Shown: positions 50,963-60,133 of the stretch, in pieces
Layout of the letters: the number at the start of each line of letters is the position of its first letter
Numbering within the stretch: the first letter of the stretch is position 1
Assembly: GCF_900187385.1 (NCBI RefSeq)
Contig: NZ_FYEY01000001.1
Coordinates: 2,790,001-2,854,000 of the forward strand
Length of the DNA: 64,000 nucleotides
Origin: Streptomyces sp. 2114.4
GTDB taxonomy: Bacteria; Actinomycetota; Actinomycetes; Streptomycetales; Streptomycetaceae
Direction of reading: 5' to 3'
The notes under the pieces: generated by a model
The model's input: the letters and a program-made list of their open reading frames with translations, nothing else
What the model was told of the DNA's origin: nothing
Databases searched by the model: none
Translations under genes and position numbers: made by a program

Positions 50963-52018
50963 TCAAAGACCGTTGACGCGGGCCTCACGGGCCATGCCCA
51001 GCGGGCGTATGGACGAGGCGACGGCGCGTGCGCGGCGGCCGGCCCGTGCGCGGTAGCTGCGGACGTGTGCCATCAGGCGGCGGCTGCGCAGCGCCATTTC
51101 CAGCTCGAAGCGGGTGCGCGGATCGCGCAGCACCGGGCCGAAGAGCTTTTCGATCTGACGCAGACGGTATCGGACCGTCTGGGGGTGTACATGCAGCAGT
51201 TTGGCCGCTTCGGGGGCACCGCCGCCCTCCAGCCATGCCAGCAGCGTGACTTCGAGCCGTTCGCTCTGCCGGGGCGTCAGCTCCTCCAGCGGGCCCAGCC
51301 AGCGGGAGGTCAGCGCGTCGGCCAGCGACTCGTCCTGGAGCAGCAGCAGCGCGGAGAGATGGTCGTCGACGAACGCGGGCCGCGACTCGGGGCCGACCCG
51401 GCCCGGGGCCAGCGTCAGCAGATAGCGGGCCCAACGCAGCGAGGACGCGGTGTCGGTGGCCGGTACGACGTGTCCGACCGCGGCCGGCCGGCCCTTGAGC
51501 GCCGCCTCCAGGCGGGCCCGGGTCTGGGTGGCCGGGTCGGGGACGAACAGACAGGTGTACCCGTCGACCGAGCCGATGAGCGCGTGTCCGAGCGCCGCGG
51601 CGAGCTGGGCGGCCTCGGCGGGTGTGGCGAGGACGACGGCCTGGAGGGTGTCGGGGATGGGCCAGCCCGCCGCGCGGGACAGCTCGGTCAACCCCTCCTC
51701 CGGCATCTCCCGTTGTCCGGCAAGGACGTCGAACAGGTCCTGGCGGGCCCGGGCCACCGGCATCGGAGTCACCACGGACGGCACGGCCCCAGGTTTACTC
51801 TCCGACTCTTTTTGGTACCCAAGAACTGTCAGCAAGGCCTGTTCCAGCGCCCATTGTGCCTCTTCTACGGGAGTATCCCCGAGAAGTGCGGACAATGCGG
51901 GAAATCCGCGTTGCAACTCCGCGACCAACTTGTCGGCGAGATCGGGAAGTTCATTTCTGACTACCCGGTTCCACTCACCTCGTGGACGCGACCAGATGCG
52001 GTTCAGGAGATCACACAT
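50963..52018 (-). CDS. PucR-type helix-turn-helix regulator
   Basis: A 351-residue regulator with a variable N-terminal and GGDEF-like middle region and, at residues about 265-325, the PucR C-terminal helix-turn-helix: TLLAWLEGGGAPEAAKLLHVHPQTVRYRLRQIEKLFG. These are usually activators of catabolic or secondary-metabolic operons. ATG 52018 has GAGGTAG just upstream; an upstream extension lacks homology-like sequence. Divergent from the cytochrome/NuoF operon across 322 bp of lower-GC DNA, so it is the natural candidate to control it. Confidence 0.83.
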   Translation of the reverse strand: MCDLLNRIWSRPRGEWNRVVRNELPDLADKLVAELQRGFPALSALLGDTPVEEAQWALEQALLTVLGYQKESESKPGAVPSVVTPMPVARARQDLFDVLAGQREMPEEGLTELSRAAGWPIPDTLQAVVLATPAEAAQLAAALGHALIGSVDGYTCLFVPDPATQTRARLEAALKGRPAAVGHVVPATDTASSLRWARYLLTLAPGRVGPESRPAFVDDHLSALLLLQDESLADALTSRWLGPLEELTPRQSERLEVTLLAWLEGGGAPEAAKLLHVHPQTVRYRLRQIEKLFGPVLRDPRTRFELEMALRSRRLMAHVRSYRARAGRRARAVASSIRPLGMAREARVNGL

Positions 52019-52340
52019 CGCTACCTCGATCCTGGCGGGGATGCGGCTGTTACTGGGGATTGGCGCCCCCCGTGCGCCTGAGTCGGCATCATCCGGAGTC
52101 ACCCCGCGGGACCGCGATGCCAGTGCAGGAATTTGTCACAGCGCGATAAACCTTACGAAAGCTTGAACGCGTTCGGAGATGCTTTTACACATCCGGATTA
52201 CGGCCCTGCGTATCCAACCGGTCACAGAATGTTTAGTGTTACCGGGGGTCACCCGAACAAAAGCCCCGGGCAAATTACGCCCCCGGGAGATTTCAACGAA
52301 ATTCGCATCCCGCACCCGCGCCCTGACACCGGGAGGTCCG
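52019..52340. other. lower-GC divergent regulatory region
   Basis: This gap between the PucR-type gene and the cytochrome gene is noticeably AT-richer than the rest of the window, with GCCCCGGGC and GCCCCCGGG blocks at 52264-52288 that could form a hairpin. No credible ORF; the AT-rich core (52139-52260) probably carries promoters and operators for both transcripts. Confidence 0.5.
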
Positions 52341-53090
52341 ATGTCCGCACCGCGTATGCAGAGCCGCCGCGCCGCACACCGAGCCCGGCCCTCGCCGTTC
52401 GTGCCTCGCCCCCGGCGTCCCCCGAACGAACCCGGGCCGCCGGCCCGCCGACCGGCCGGCGGCTTCGCCGGAACCGCCGCACTCCGCCCGGCGCTTCCGG
52501 CCGCACTGCTGCTCTTCCTCGCCGTCATGCTGCGCTCCGGCGCGATGGACGGCGTGCTGAACTTCCTGGACTTCGGCGCCGGGGTGCTCGCGCTGGTCTC
52601 CCTGTCGGTCACCGTGCTGTGGGGCCTGGCCGCCACCGACCGGATGGTGCTCAAGTCCGGCCACCGGCTCCTCGCCCAGGCCGTGCACCGCGGCACGGGC
52701 GTCGCCGGCCTCGGCTTCCTCGGCCTGCACATCTGGATCAAGGTCACCGAGGGCCACACCGACGCGATGGCCGCCGCGGTGCCTTTCACCGATGGCGCCC
52801 GCCCCGGCCTCATCGGCCTCGGCACCCTCGCCGCCTACGTGTTCATCGCCGTCGCGGTGACCGGCGCGGTGCGCGGCGCCTTCACCGGCATCACCGCCTC
52901 CCAGTGGTGGCGGGGGCTGCACATGAGCGCGTACGCCGCCTGGGGGCTGGCCCTGGTGCACGGCCTCAGGGCGGGCCGGCCCGCGGCCGGTTACGCCCTC
53001 GTCGGGTATGCCATCTGCCTCGTCGCGGTGGCCGTACGACTCGCGCTGCGGATGCGCGACTCACGCAGGAACACAGGAGAACTCCCATGA
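52341..53090 (+). CDS. membrane b-type cytochrome-like protein (ferric reductase TM fold)
   Basis: A 249-residue protein with a disordered Arg/Pro-rich N-terminus and about six membrane helices. Two helices carry paired histidines: HRGTGVAGLGFLGLH (H-x13-H) and HMSAYAAWGLALVH (H-x12-H), the pattern that binds two hemes across the membrane in ferric-reductase/NOX-type proteins. There is no flavin or NADPH domain attached; that role may belong to the next gene. ATG 52341 follows GGGAGG. The stop overlaps the NuoF-like start (ATGA), so expression is coupled. Confidence 0.78.
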   Translation: MSAPRMQSRRAAHRARPSPFVPRPRRPPNEPGPPARRPAGGFAGTAALRPALPAALLLFLAVMLRSGAMDGVLNFLDFGAGVLALVSLSVTVLWGLAATDRMVLKSGHRLLAQAVHRGTGVAGLGFLGLHIWIKVTEGHTDAMAAAVPFTDGARPGLIGLGTLAAYVFIAVAVTGAVRGAFTGITASQWWRGLHMSAYAAWGLALVHGLRAGRPAAGYALVGYAICLVAVAVRLALRMRDSRRNTGELP

Positions 53091-54640
53091 CCGCCCCCGC
53101 CCCCACCCGCCCGCTCCCGGCCGTTCCCGGCCCCGCGGAGCCCGTGCCGACCCTGGCGTCCTTCGGCCCGCCCCGCCTGCTGGCGGGGCTCGACGAGATG
53201 CCGCGCATGGGCCGGGTGGCGCATCTTGCCCGTCACGGCGGCCTGCCCCAGCTCAGCTCCACGGAGCTGGTGGCGCTCGCCGAGGACATCGACCTGCGCG
53301 GCCGGGGAGGTGCGGGCTTCCCCTTCGCCCGCAAGCTCACCGCCGTCATGGACGGGATGCGCAAGGCCGACGGCAAGGGCGCGGTGGTCGTCAACGGCAG
53401 CGAGGGCGAGCCCAGTTGCCTCAAGGACACCGCGCTGCTGCTGCACGCCCCGCACCTGATGCTCGACGGCGCCCTGCTGGCCGCCGACGCGCTCGGTGCC
53501 CAGGAGGTCGCGATCGGCGTGACCCGCATGGACGTGCTGAATTCCGTGCAGAGCGCCATCGACGAACGCGGCCCGGTGCGGCCGACGTTACGGGTCACCC
53601 TGCTGACCGAACGGTTCGTCACCGGCGAGGGCTCCGCGATGACGAACGGTCTGGGCGGCGGCGCCGGCCTGCCCTCGGGCCGCAAGATCCGCTCCAGCGA
53701 GCGGGGGCTGAACGGTGTGCCGACGCTGCTGTCGAACACCGAGACCTACGCCCAGCTCGCCGTGGCCGCCCGGCTCGGTGCGCTCGGCTACCGCACCACG
53801 GGCCTGCCCACGGAGCCCGGCACGCTGCTGCTGACGGTCGCCGGCAGCCGGGTGGTGGAGGTGCCCTACGGCGTCTCGCTGGCCCGGGTCCTGGCGCTGT
53901 GCGGCATGGACCAGGGGCAGGGCGTGCTGATCGGCGGCTACCACGGCACCTTCGTCTCGCCCACCGACGCGCTGACCGCGAACCTGTCGAAGGAGTCGCT
54001 GGCCGAGTACAACGCGGTGCTCGGGGCGGGAGCGGTGCTGCCGCTGCCCTACGACACCTGCCCGGCCGGCGAGACGGTACGCGTCGCGCAGTGGATGGGC
54101 GCCGAATCGGCCGGCCAGTGCGGCCCCTGCGTGCTGGGCCTGCCCGCGCTCGCCGAACAGCTCGACCGCGCCGTACGGGGCGGCGGTGCCGCCGCCCTGG
54201 AAGCCGTCCAGGCGCGGATGCGGGCGGTCGAGAAGCGCGGCGCCTGCAGTCATCCGGACGGTACCGCGCGCTTTGTCGCCTCGGCTCTCGCCGCCTTCCC
54301 CGAGGAGTTCGAGCGGCATGCGCAGGGGTTCGGATGCGGCCGCCCGGTGACCGGGGCCCTGCCGGTCACCGGGAGCCGGCCGCTGCCGTCCACCGTCCCC
54401 CAGCCGGCGCCCGCCCCCTCCCGGGCGGCCGCGCCGCCGCAGGAGCGGCTGCTGGTCGACTGGACGCTGTGCCGCGGCCACGGCCTGTGCGCGGATGTGG
54501 TGCCCGGCATCATCAAGCTGGGCCCGGACGGCTACCCGGAGAAGGCCAGCATGCCGCTGCCGGCCCGGATGCGGCGCCGGGCGCAGCTCGCGGTGCGCCG
54601 CTGTCCGGCGCTCGCCCTGCGGGTGCAGGGCGGCAGCTGA
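53087..54640 (+). CDS. NuoF-like NADH/FMN oxidoreductase fused to ferredoxin
   Basis: A 517-residue protein. Residues 60-330 match the FMN/NADH-binding core of NuoF (LRGRGGAGFPFARKL; VVNGSEGEPS; GLPSGRKIRSSERGLNGVPTLL truncated by eye; the SLBB region at GTLLLTVAGSRVVEVPYG). The N3 cluster motif, normally SCGxCxPC, reads SAGQCGPC: Ala342 replaces the first cysteine while Cys345, Cys348 and Cys387 remain. At 452-517 is a small ferredoxin (DWTLCRGHGLCADVVPGI; later RRCPALAL; Cys462, Cys468, Cys506) of the three-cysteine 3Fe-4S type. It should pass electrons from NADH through flavin and Fe-S to the coupled cytochrome. Confidence 0.8.
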   Translation: MTAPAPTRPLPAVPGPAEPVPTLASFGPPRLLAGLDEMPRMGRVAHLARHGGLPQLSSTELVALAEDIDLRGRGGAGFPFARKLTAVMDGMRKADGKGAVVVNGSEGEPSCLKDTALLLHAPHLMLDGALLAADALGAQEVAIGVTRMDVLNSVQSAIDERGPVRPTLRVTLLTERFVTGEGSAMTNGLGGGAGLPSGRKIRSSERGLNGVPTLLSNTETYAQLAVAARLGALGYRTTGLPTEPGTLLLTVAGSRVVEVPYGVSLARVLALCGMDQGQGVLIGGYHGTFVSPTDALTANLSKESLAEYNAVLGAGAVLPLPYDTCPAGETVRVAQWMGAESAGQCGPCVLGLPALAEQLDRAVRGGGAAALEAVQARMRAVEKRGACSHPDGTARFVASALAAFPEEFERHAQGFGCGRPVTGALPVTGSRPLPSTVPQPAPAPSRAAAPPQERLLVDWTLCRGHGLCADVVPGIIKLGPDGYPEKASMPLPARMRRRAQLAVRRCPALALRVQGGS

Positions 54641-54884
54641 GGTGCGGGCGGGGGGGCGCGGGCCGGGGTGCCGGGCACGGCTTTCGGGCGTCAACCGCGG
54701 TGCCGGGCACGGTTTTTGCCTCCGGAGAAAATTCTTCGGCTCCGTTGAACGCCCGGCACCCCGTAGCGCGTATTCCCCCGGCGACGGCACCCCGCCGGGG
54801 CCCCGGGCCGCATCGGCGCCCGGGCCACCGTCCCAGCCCTCACCTCGGCAAGCGACACACTCACCAACCGACCAAGGAGACATC

Positions 54885-55841
54885 ATGAGCACTCGACGTC
54901 GTGCGGGTCTCGCGGCCGCGGCGGTCGCCACCCTCGCCCTGACCGCCGCCTGCGGCAGCAGCACCGAACAGAGCGCCGGCACCGCCACCGCCGACAACGT
55001 CCAGCCCGCCGGGCAGGGCACCAGCGACTACGGCTACGGGTCCTCCGGCGGCGCGGGCGGCTCCGGCGGCCAGGCGGGCGGCGACACCGGCGGCAAGGCC
55101 CCGCAGGCCGCCCCCAGCGCCGGCAAGCTGGCCCTGCACCAGGACACCGAGCTCGGCCCGGTCGTCACCGACGCCAAGGGCATGACCCTCTACCGCTTCG
55201 ACAAGGACACCGCGGACCCGTCCAAGTCCAACTGCTCCGGCTCCTGCGCCACCACCTGGCCGGTGGTCCCCGCCGACGGCGCCACCGCCCCGGCCGGCAT
55301 CGACAAGAGCAAGCTGGGCTCGGTCACCCGCGCCGACGGCACCAAGCAGCTCACCATCGGCGGCTGGCCCGCCTACCGCTACGCCAAGGACACCAAGCCC
55401 GGCGACACCAAGGGCCAGGGCGTGGGCGGCACCTGGAACGCGCTGGCCGCCGACGGCAAGAAGGCCGGCGCACAAAAGCCCGGCGACGTCTCGGTGTTCG
55501 ACCACCCGCAGCTCGGCTCGATCCTCGTCGACGGCATGGGCCGCACCCTCTACCGCTTCAACAAGGACAGCGCCTGGCCGATGAAGTTCGGCTGCAACGA
55601 CGCCTGCCTGGACACCTGGAAGCCCGCCAAGCCGGCCGACCGCTCCAAGCTCAACGGCATCGCCCCCAAGCTCATCTCCACCGTCACCCGCCCCGACGGC
55701 ACCCGCCAGCTGGCCGTCGACTGCTGGCCGGTCTACTGGTTCACCGGTGACAAGCAGCCCGGTGACATCAACGGCCAGGGCAAGATGGGCCTGTGGTTCG
55801 CGGTCTCCAAGGAGGGCAAGAAGATCACGACGACGCCGTAG
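54885..55841 (+). CDS. lipoprotein with two secreted-repeat (PF03640-like) domains
   Basis: A 318-residue lipoprotein: the lipobox is ALTAAC with Cys23. A Gly/Ser-rich linker is followed by two homologous repeats, each with GMTLYRFDKD or GRTLYRFNKD, paired cysteines (CSGSCATTWP; CNDACLDTW) and YRYAKDTKPGD or YWFTGDKQPGD. This matches the secreted repeat of unknown function family, found on many actinobacterial lipoproteins. AAGGAG precedes ATG 54885. It is 244 bp after the NuoF-like gene; that gap has no gene but two copies of GGTGCCGGGCACGG. Its 3' end overlaps that of the convergent symporter gene by 17 bp. Confidence 0.85.
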   Translation: MSTRRRAGLAAAAVATLALTAACGSSTEQSAGTATADNVQPAGQGTSDYGYGSSGGAGGSGGQAGGDTGGKAPQAAPSAGKLALHQDTELGPVVTDAKGMTLYRFDKDTADPSKSNCSGSCATTWPVVPADGATAPAGIDKSKLGSVTRADGTKQLTIGGWPAYRYAKDTKPGDTKGQGVGGTWNALAADGKKAGAQKPGDVSVFDHPQLGSILVDGMGRTLYRFNKDSAWPMKFGCNDACLDTWKPAKPADRSKLNGIAPKLISTVTRPDGTRQLAVDCWPVYWFTGDKQPGDINGQGKMGLWFAVSKEGKKITTTP

Positions 55842-57381
55842 GGCCGGCCGCCCCGTCCCGCGGCAGGGCACCGTCCCGGGGGAACTCGTCCTCCAGCGCC
55901 AGGACCTCGGCGTCCGGCCTGTCGTCCGCATCGCGCGGCCCCAGCCAGGTGACCCCGAGCGCCACCGCCACGTTCACGGCGAGCGCGACGATCCCCGCGT
56001 TCATCCCCCCGACCGGGTCGTGTCCCCCGAAGACCAGGACACAGACGAGAGCGAAGCCCGCCACCAGGCCGCTCACCGCGGCGCGAAGCGTCAGCCGCCG
56101 CCACACCAGCCCCAGCAGCAGCATCGGCACGAGCTGTGCCATGCCCTCGTACGAAATCAAGGACAGCCGGACGAGGGTGTCGGGGGCGGTGTAGGTCAGC
56201 AGCAGCGCCAGCGCCCCGGCCACCACCACGACCACCTGCGACCACAGCTTCTGCCGCCCGCCGTCCCCGGAAGCCTCCCCGGCCCCTCCGTCCGGATTCG
56301 CGCGCGCCCCCAGCACGCTCCTCCCCCACATCGTGCCGATGACCAGCATGAACACGGCCATCGGCACGATGGAGGAGAGCGCGGCGGCCACCCCGGTCAG
56401 CCCCACGGCCCAGGCCGGAAGGGAGTCCACCACCAGCTTGAACAGCGCGAGATTGGAGTCCGCGCCCACCAGTCCGGGCACCACGAACAGCGCCGCCATC
56501 CCGAGCAGCATCGGCACGAACAACAGGACGTTGTAGAAGGGGAGATAGAGCGCGTTACGGCGCAGCACCTCGGCGTTGCGGGCCCCCAGATAGCCCGCCA
56601 CGGTCGTCGGGAAGATCACCACCGTGAGGGAGTTGACGACGGTGGTGGTGACGAACCAGACCGGGCCCAGCCCGCCCGACGCATGCCCGGGGAAGGTCAG
56701 CCACTGCGGCTTCTCGGCGACGATCCGGTGCAGGAAGGGCCCGTAGCCGCCGAAGTAGTGCAGCGGCACATACACCGCGAGGAAGCCGAGGGTGGCGATG
56801 ACGAGGACGTCCTTGAGCACCGACACCCAGGCACTGCCGCGCAGCCCGCTGATCACGACGAAGCCCGTGGTGACGGCGAAGGCCAGGAAATAGGCCCAGT
56901 TGAGGCTGATGGCACCGTACGAAATGGTCGAGACGACCACGCCCATGCCGGTGATCTGCAGCTGGATGTACGGCAGCAGGCAGACGGTGGCGAGAACGGC
57001 GACGGCGGCGCCGAGCCAGGGCGCCCGGTAGCGGTGCGCGACCATGTCGGTGATCCCGACCAGCCGGTGGCGGCGGGCGTAGGCCCACAGCATCGGCCCG
57101 ACGACGTACCCGAGCGCATAGCCGCAGGACATATAGGCCAGGACGTAGAGCACCGGGGCGCCGAAGTTGTAGCCCCAGCCGGCCGCGCCGAGGTAGCTGA
57201 AGCTCGTATAGCTCTCGCCCGCCATCAGCACCCAGATGAAGACGGTCCCCAGGCTCCGGCCGCCCACCGACCACTCGGCCAGGCCCCCGCCGGCGGCCCG
57301 GCCGCGCACCGCGAGCAGGCCGAGGGCGACGGTGAGCACCATGAAGCCGCCGAATATCGCGGTGGACACCGCGGCGTTCAT
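55825..57381 (-). CDS. sodium:solute symporter (SSS family)
   Basis: A 518-residue membrane transporter with about 13 helices. SVGGRSLGTVFIWVLMAGESYTSF begins the family core, followed by YVVGPMLWAYARRHRLVGITD, VISGLRGSAWVSVLKDVLV and the late LSSIVPMAVFMLVIGTMWGRS. It is closest to the monocarboxylate/proline-type SSS members. Its ATG overlaps the stop of the DUF3311 gene (ATGA); that pairing is the usual one for symporters of this type. The extreme C-terminus is disordered and its stop lies inside the convergent lipoprotein gene. Confidence 0.88.
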   Translation of the reverse strand: MNAAVSTAIFGGFMVLTVALGLLAVRGRAAGGGLAEWSVGGRSLGTVFIWVLMAGESYTSFSYLGAAGWGYNFGAPVLYVLAYMSCGYALGYVVGPMLWAYARRHRLVGITDMVAHRYRAPWLGAAVAVLATVCLLPYIQLQITGMGVVVSTISYGAISLNWAYFLAFAVTTGFVVISGLRGSAWVSVLKDVLVIATLGFLAVYVPLHYFGGYGPFLHRIVAEKPQWLTFPGHASGGLGPVWFVTTTVVNSLTVVIFPTTVAGYLGARNAEVLRRNALYLPFYNVLLFVPMLLGMAALFVVPGLVGADSNLALFKLVVDSLPAWAVGLTGVAAALSSIVPMAVFMLVIGTMWGRSVLGARANPDGGAGEASGDGGRQKLWSQVVVVVAGALALLLTYTAPDTLVRLSLISYEGMAQLVPMLLLGLVWRRLTLRAAVSGLVAGFALVCVLVFGGHDPVGGMNAGIVALAVNVAVALGVTWLGPRDADDRPDAEVLALEDEFPRDGALPRDGAAGPTASS

Positions 57382-57647
57382 CCCCGGCCCCGCTTGAGGT
57401 CGCCGCGCCGCGCCAGCCCCACCGACAGCGGGGTCGCCAGCGTCGCCACCAGCATCCAGAAGAACAGGAACGGCAGGCCGAGCACCGTCGGTGTCACCCG
57501 GTTCACCAGCGGCAGCACCGCCAGGAACAGCACATACGGCAGCAGCAGCCACAGCAGCGCCAGGCGCCGCCTCGAACCCGGGGATCGCCCTCCGGTGGTC
57601 TCGTTTCGCACGGAGGAAGAGCCTAGGCGACCCACGCCCGCCCTCAC
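57378..57647 (-). CDS. DUF3311 small membrane protein (symporter partner)
   Basis: An 89-residue protein with two hydrophobic helices (LALLWLLLPYVLFLAVLPLV and LGLPFLFFWMLVATLATPL), the DUF3311 pattern. These are encoded directly before SSS transporters and are thought to be their small subunit. The GTG start at 57647 overlaps the sortase stop (GTGA), so sortase, DUF3311 and symporter genes form one coupled operon. Confidence 0.8.
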   Translation of the reverse strand: MRAGVGRLGSSSVRNETTGGRSPGSRRRLALLWLLLPYVLFLAVLPLVNRVTPTVLGLPFLFFWMLVATLATPLSVGLARRGDLKRGRG

Positions 57648-58462
57648 CGGGACTGTGTCGACCGCAACACGCCCCAGACCACCAGCCGGTAGGTGGAGGT
57701 GTACTCCGGCGTACAGGTCGTCAGGGTCAGATACGAGCCGGGCGCCGTGAAGCGGTAGGCGGGGTGCACGCTGCTGTACGGGACGGCGGCGAGGACCGTG
57801 CCGTCGGCGGGGGCGGTCCTCGGCAGGGTGCGCCGGACCACATAGGTGTAGCGGGCCTCGGCGGTGTCGAGGAGGACGGTGTCGCCGGGGCGCAGCCGGT
57901 CGAGACGGCGGAACGGCTCGCCGTGGGTGTTGCGGTGCCCGGCCAGTGCGACATTGCCGGCCTCACCGGGCTCGGCGCTGTGCGGATAGTGGCCGACGTA
58001 GCCCTTGTTGAGGACCGCGGCCTTGCCGACGCCCTGGGCGACGGGGGCGGTCAGGCCGATCCGCGGGATGCGCAGCACGGCGTACGCGGCGTTCCGCGGC
58101 GGCGCCGGGGGCCGGCCGGTGGTGCGGCGGGCGGGTGTCCGGGACGGCGGGCCGCCGCGGGTGGTACGCGCCGCCCCGTCGTCGGCACCGGGTGCCGCGG
58201 GTTCGGCCGGTGACGGCGGCCGGGCGTCCCACGTCCGCTCCAGCCGGTCCACCTGGTCGTGCGCCGCGTCCTGCGCCTGACGGTTCGTCCACCACAGCTG
58301 GTGGACGACGAGCAGCAGCAGGACGGCACCGAGCGTCACGGCCAGCTCCGCACCCGTCCACAGCACCCGCGCGGCCCGGGGGCAACGGGTGCGCCGCCCC
58401 TGTACGACCACCGGTATCCGCTCCCGCACGCGGGCACCGTAAGCCCTGCGGGCCGAAGTCAC
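57644..58462 (-). CDS. class E sortase
   Basis: A 272-residue transpeptidase. One N-terminal membrane helix (about 38-57) and a Pro/Arg-rich linker lead to the sortase domain: ILRIPRIGL-like YAVLRIPRIGLTAPVAQGV, catalytic His176 in VALAGHRNTHG, Cys250 in LTLTTCTPEY and Arg259 in STYRLVVWG. All three catalytic residues are intact, unlike the sortase-like protein at 36036. Class E enzymes attach proteins with LAxTG motifs to peptidoglycan. The start is uncertain between GTG 58462 and GTG 58429. First gene of the coupled operon with the DUF3311 protein and the symporter. Confidence 0.87.
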   Translation of the reverse strand: MTSARRAYGARVRERIPVVVQGRRTRCPRAARVLWTGAELAVTLGAVLLLLVVHQLWWTNRQAQDAAHDQVDRLERTWDARPPSPAEPAAPGADDGAARTTRGGPPSRTPARRTTGRPPAPPRNAAYAVLRIPRIGLTAPVAQGVGKAAVLNKGYVGHYPHSAEPGEAGNVALAGHRNTHGEPFRRLDRLRPGDTVLLDTAEARYTYVVRRTLPRTAPADGTVLAAVPYSSVHPAYRFTAPGSYLTLTTCTPEYTSTYRLVVWGVLRSTQSR

Positions 58463-58497
58463 CAGAGACGGCGCACGGCCCGTCCCCCGCGCCGGGG

Positions 58498-59850
58498 TCA
58501 GCCGCCGAAGGCCTGCGAGACGGCGTAGATGGCGAGGCCGGCCAGTGCGCCGACGACGGTGCCGTTGATCCGGATGAACTGCAGGTCACGGCCGATGTGC
58601 GCCTCGATCTTCTTCGAGGTGTGCTCGGCGTCCCAGCCGGCGACGGTGTCGGTGATCAGCGAGGTGATCTCGCGCTGATACGTCGTCACCACATAGACGG
58701 CCGCGTTCTCCAGCCAGCCGTCCACCTTGTCCTGCAGCCGCTTCTCACCGGCCAGCCGCCGGCCCAGGGACAGCAGCGCCGCCCGCACCCGCAGCCGCAG
58801 TTCACTGCGCTCGTCCTCGGCCGCGGCGACGATCATGGTGCGCACCGAGCCCCAGGCCGAGGTGATCAGATCCTGCACCTCGCCGCGCCTCAGCACCTCG
58901 GACTTCAGCCGCTCGACCTTGGCCCGGGTGTCCGGGTCGGACTGCAGATCGGCCGCGAAGTCCCGCAGGAAGCGGTCGATCGCCCCGCGCGCCGGATGCT
59001 CGGGCATGTCCCGCATCTCGGTGACGAAGCGCATCAGCTCCTTGTAGACGCGGTCGCCCACCCTGCGGTCGACGAACCGCGGGGTCCATCCGGGTGCGCC
59101 GCCGGAGACCGCGCTCATCACGGAGTCGCCGTGCTCGACCAGCCAGTCGTGGACGCGGGCGACGAGCAGGTCCACCACCCGCCGGTGGCCGCCCTCGGCG
59201 ACGACCTTCTCCAGCATCGCGCCGATCCCGGGCGCGATCTCGTAGGCGTCGGCGCGGCGGGTGATCGCCTCGCCGACCACCGCCTGCACATCGGAGTCGC
59301 GCAGCACGGTCAGCGCGCCGCGCAGCGCGGTGGACAGCTCGGCGGTGACCCGGTCGGCGTTCTGCGGCTCGGCGAGCCAGCCGCCGACCCGGCCGCCGAT
59401 GCCGACGGAGCGCAGCCGGCGGCGGACGACCTCGCCGGAGAGGAAGTTCTCGCCGACGAAATCACCCAGACTCTGACCCAGTTGGTCCTTTTTGGTGGGG
59501 ATGATGGCGGTGTGCGGAATCGGCAGCCCCATCGGCCGCTTGAACAGCGCGGTGACCGCGAACCAGTCGGCCAGCGCACCGACCATCCCGGCCTCGGCGG
59601 CCGCCGCGACAAATCCGGTCCAGCCGCCCGCACCCCAGGCCCCGGCCCATTTCGCCAGGACGTAGACCAAGGCGACGACCAGCAGCAGACCGGTGGCCGT
59701 CGCCTTCATCCGGCGTACGGCGCGCCGGCGCTCCTCGTCGCCGACGCCATACGCGAAGCCGCCGCCCGGTGCGGTCCGGCCCGCCGGCGCCGCTCCCGGG
59801 CCCGGCGCCCGTTCCGCTCCCGGCGCCGTCTCGGTATTTGTGCGTTCCAT
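58498..59850 (-). CDS. DUF445 family membrane protein
   Basis: A 450-residue protein. A disordered Ala/Gly/Pro-rich head precedes a membrane helix (ATGLLLVVALVYVLAKW), then the DUF445 core (GALADWFAVTALFKRPMGLP; IPHTAIIPTKKDQLGQSLGDFV) and a long charged helical domain (120-425), ending with a second helix (GTVVGALAGLAIYAVSQAF). The family is widespread but of unknown function, suggested to be involved in membrane contact or stability. ATG 59850 follows GGAGCGG. The gap to the next plus-strand gene (59851-60133) holds both promoters and nothing else I recognise. Confidence 0.85.
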   Translation of the reverse strand: MERTNTETAPGAERAPGPGAAPAGRTAPGGGFAYGVGDEERRRAVRRMKATATGLLLVVALVYVLAKWAGAWGAGGWTGFVAAAAEAGMVGALADWFAVTALFKRPMGLPIPHTAIIPTKKDQLGQSLGDFVGENFLSGEVVRRRLRSVGIGGRVGGWLAEPQNADRVTAELSTALRGALTVLRDSDVQAVVGEAITRRADAYEIAPGIGAMLEKVVAEGGHRRVVDLLVARVHDWLVEHGDSVMSAVSGGAPGWTPRFVDRRVGDRVYKELMRFVTEMRDMPEHPARGAIDRFLRDFAADLQSDPDTRAKVERLKSEVLRRGEVQDLITSAWGSVRTMIVAAAEDERSELRLRVRAALLSLGRRLAGEKRLQDKVDGWLENAAVYVVTTYQREITSLITDTVAGWDAEHTSKKIEAHIGRDLQFIRINGTVVGALAGLAIYAVSQAFGG

Positions 59851-60133
59851 CCGCTCCACCGCTCCCACCGTGCCCCCGCCATCCCTCCGGACCGCCCCGC
59901 TCCGCGCACCCGGCCGCCGGTCCAGCCATATATCCCACTGTGACCTACTCCCGGAACGCGCCACGAGTTCCCCGCGTCCATGCCGGGGAGGCATCGAGCG
60001 GGGCGCCGGGCGGCGCCCCGGAGGTCCGTGGGATCATGATGGATCGATCGGACCGCAACGGTGCCGCTGATCATCCGCTGCCCTTGCCCGCCCGGAGCGT
60101 GCTGCTCCGCTTTACCCAGGAGACCTCTCCCGC

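Noticed and set aside
50651..52081. Long plus-strand ORF antisense to the PucR-type gene
   Set aside because: A shadow frame; the minus strand holds the helix-turn-helix and the proper codon bias.
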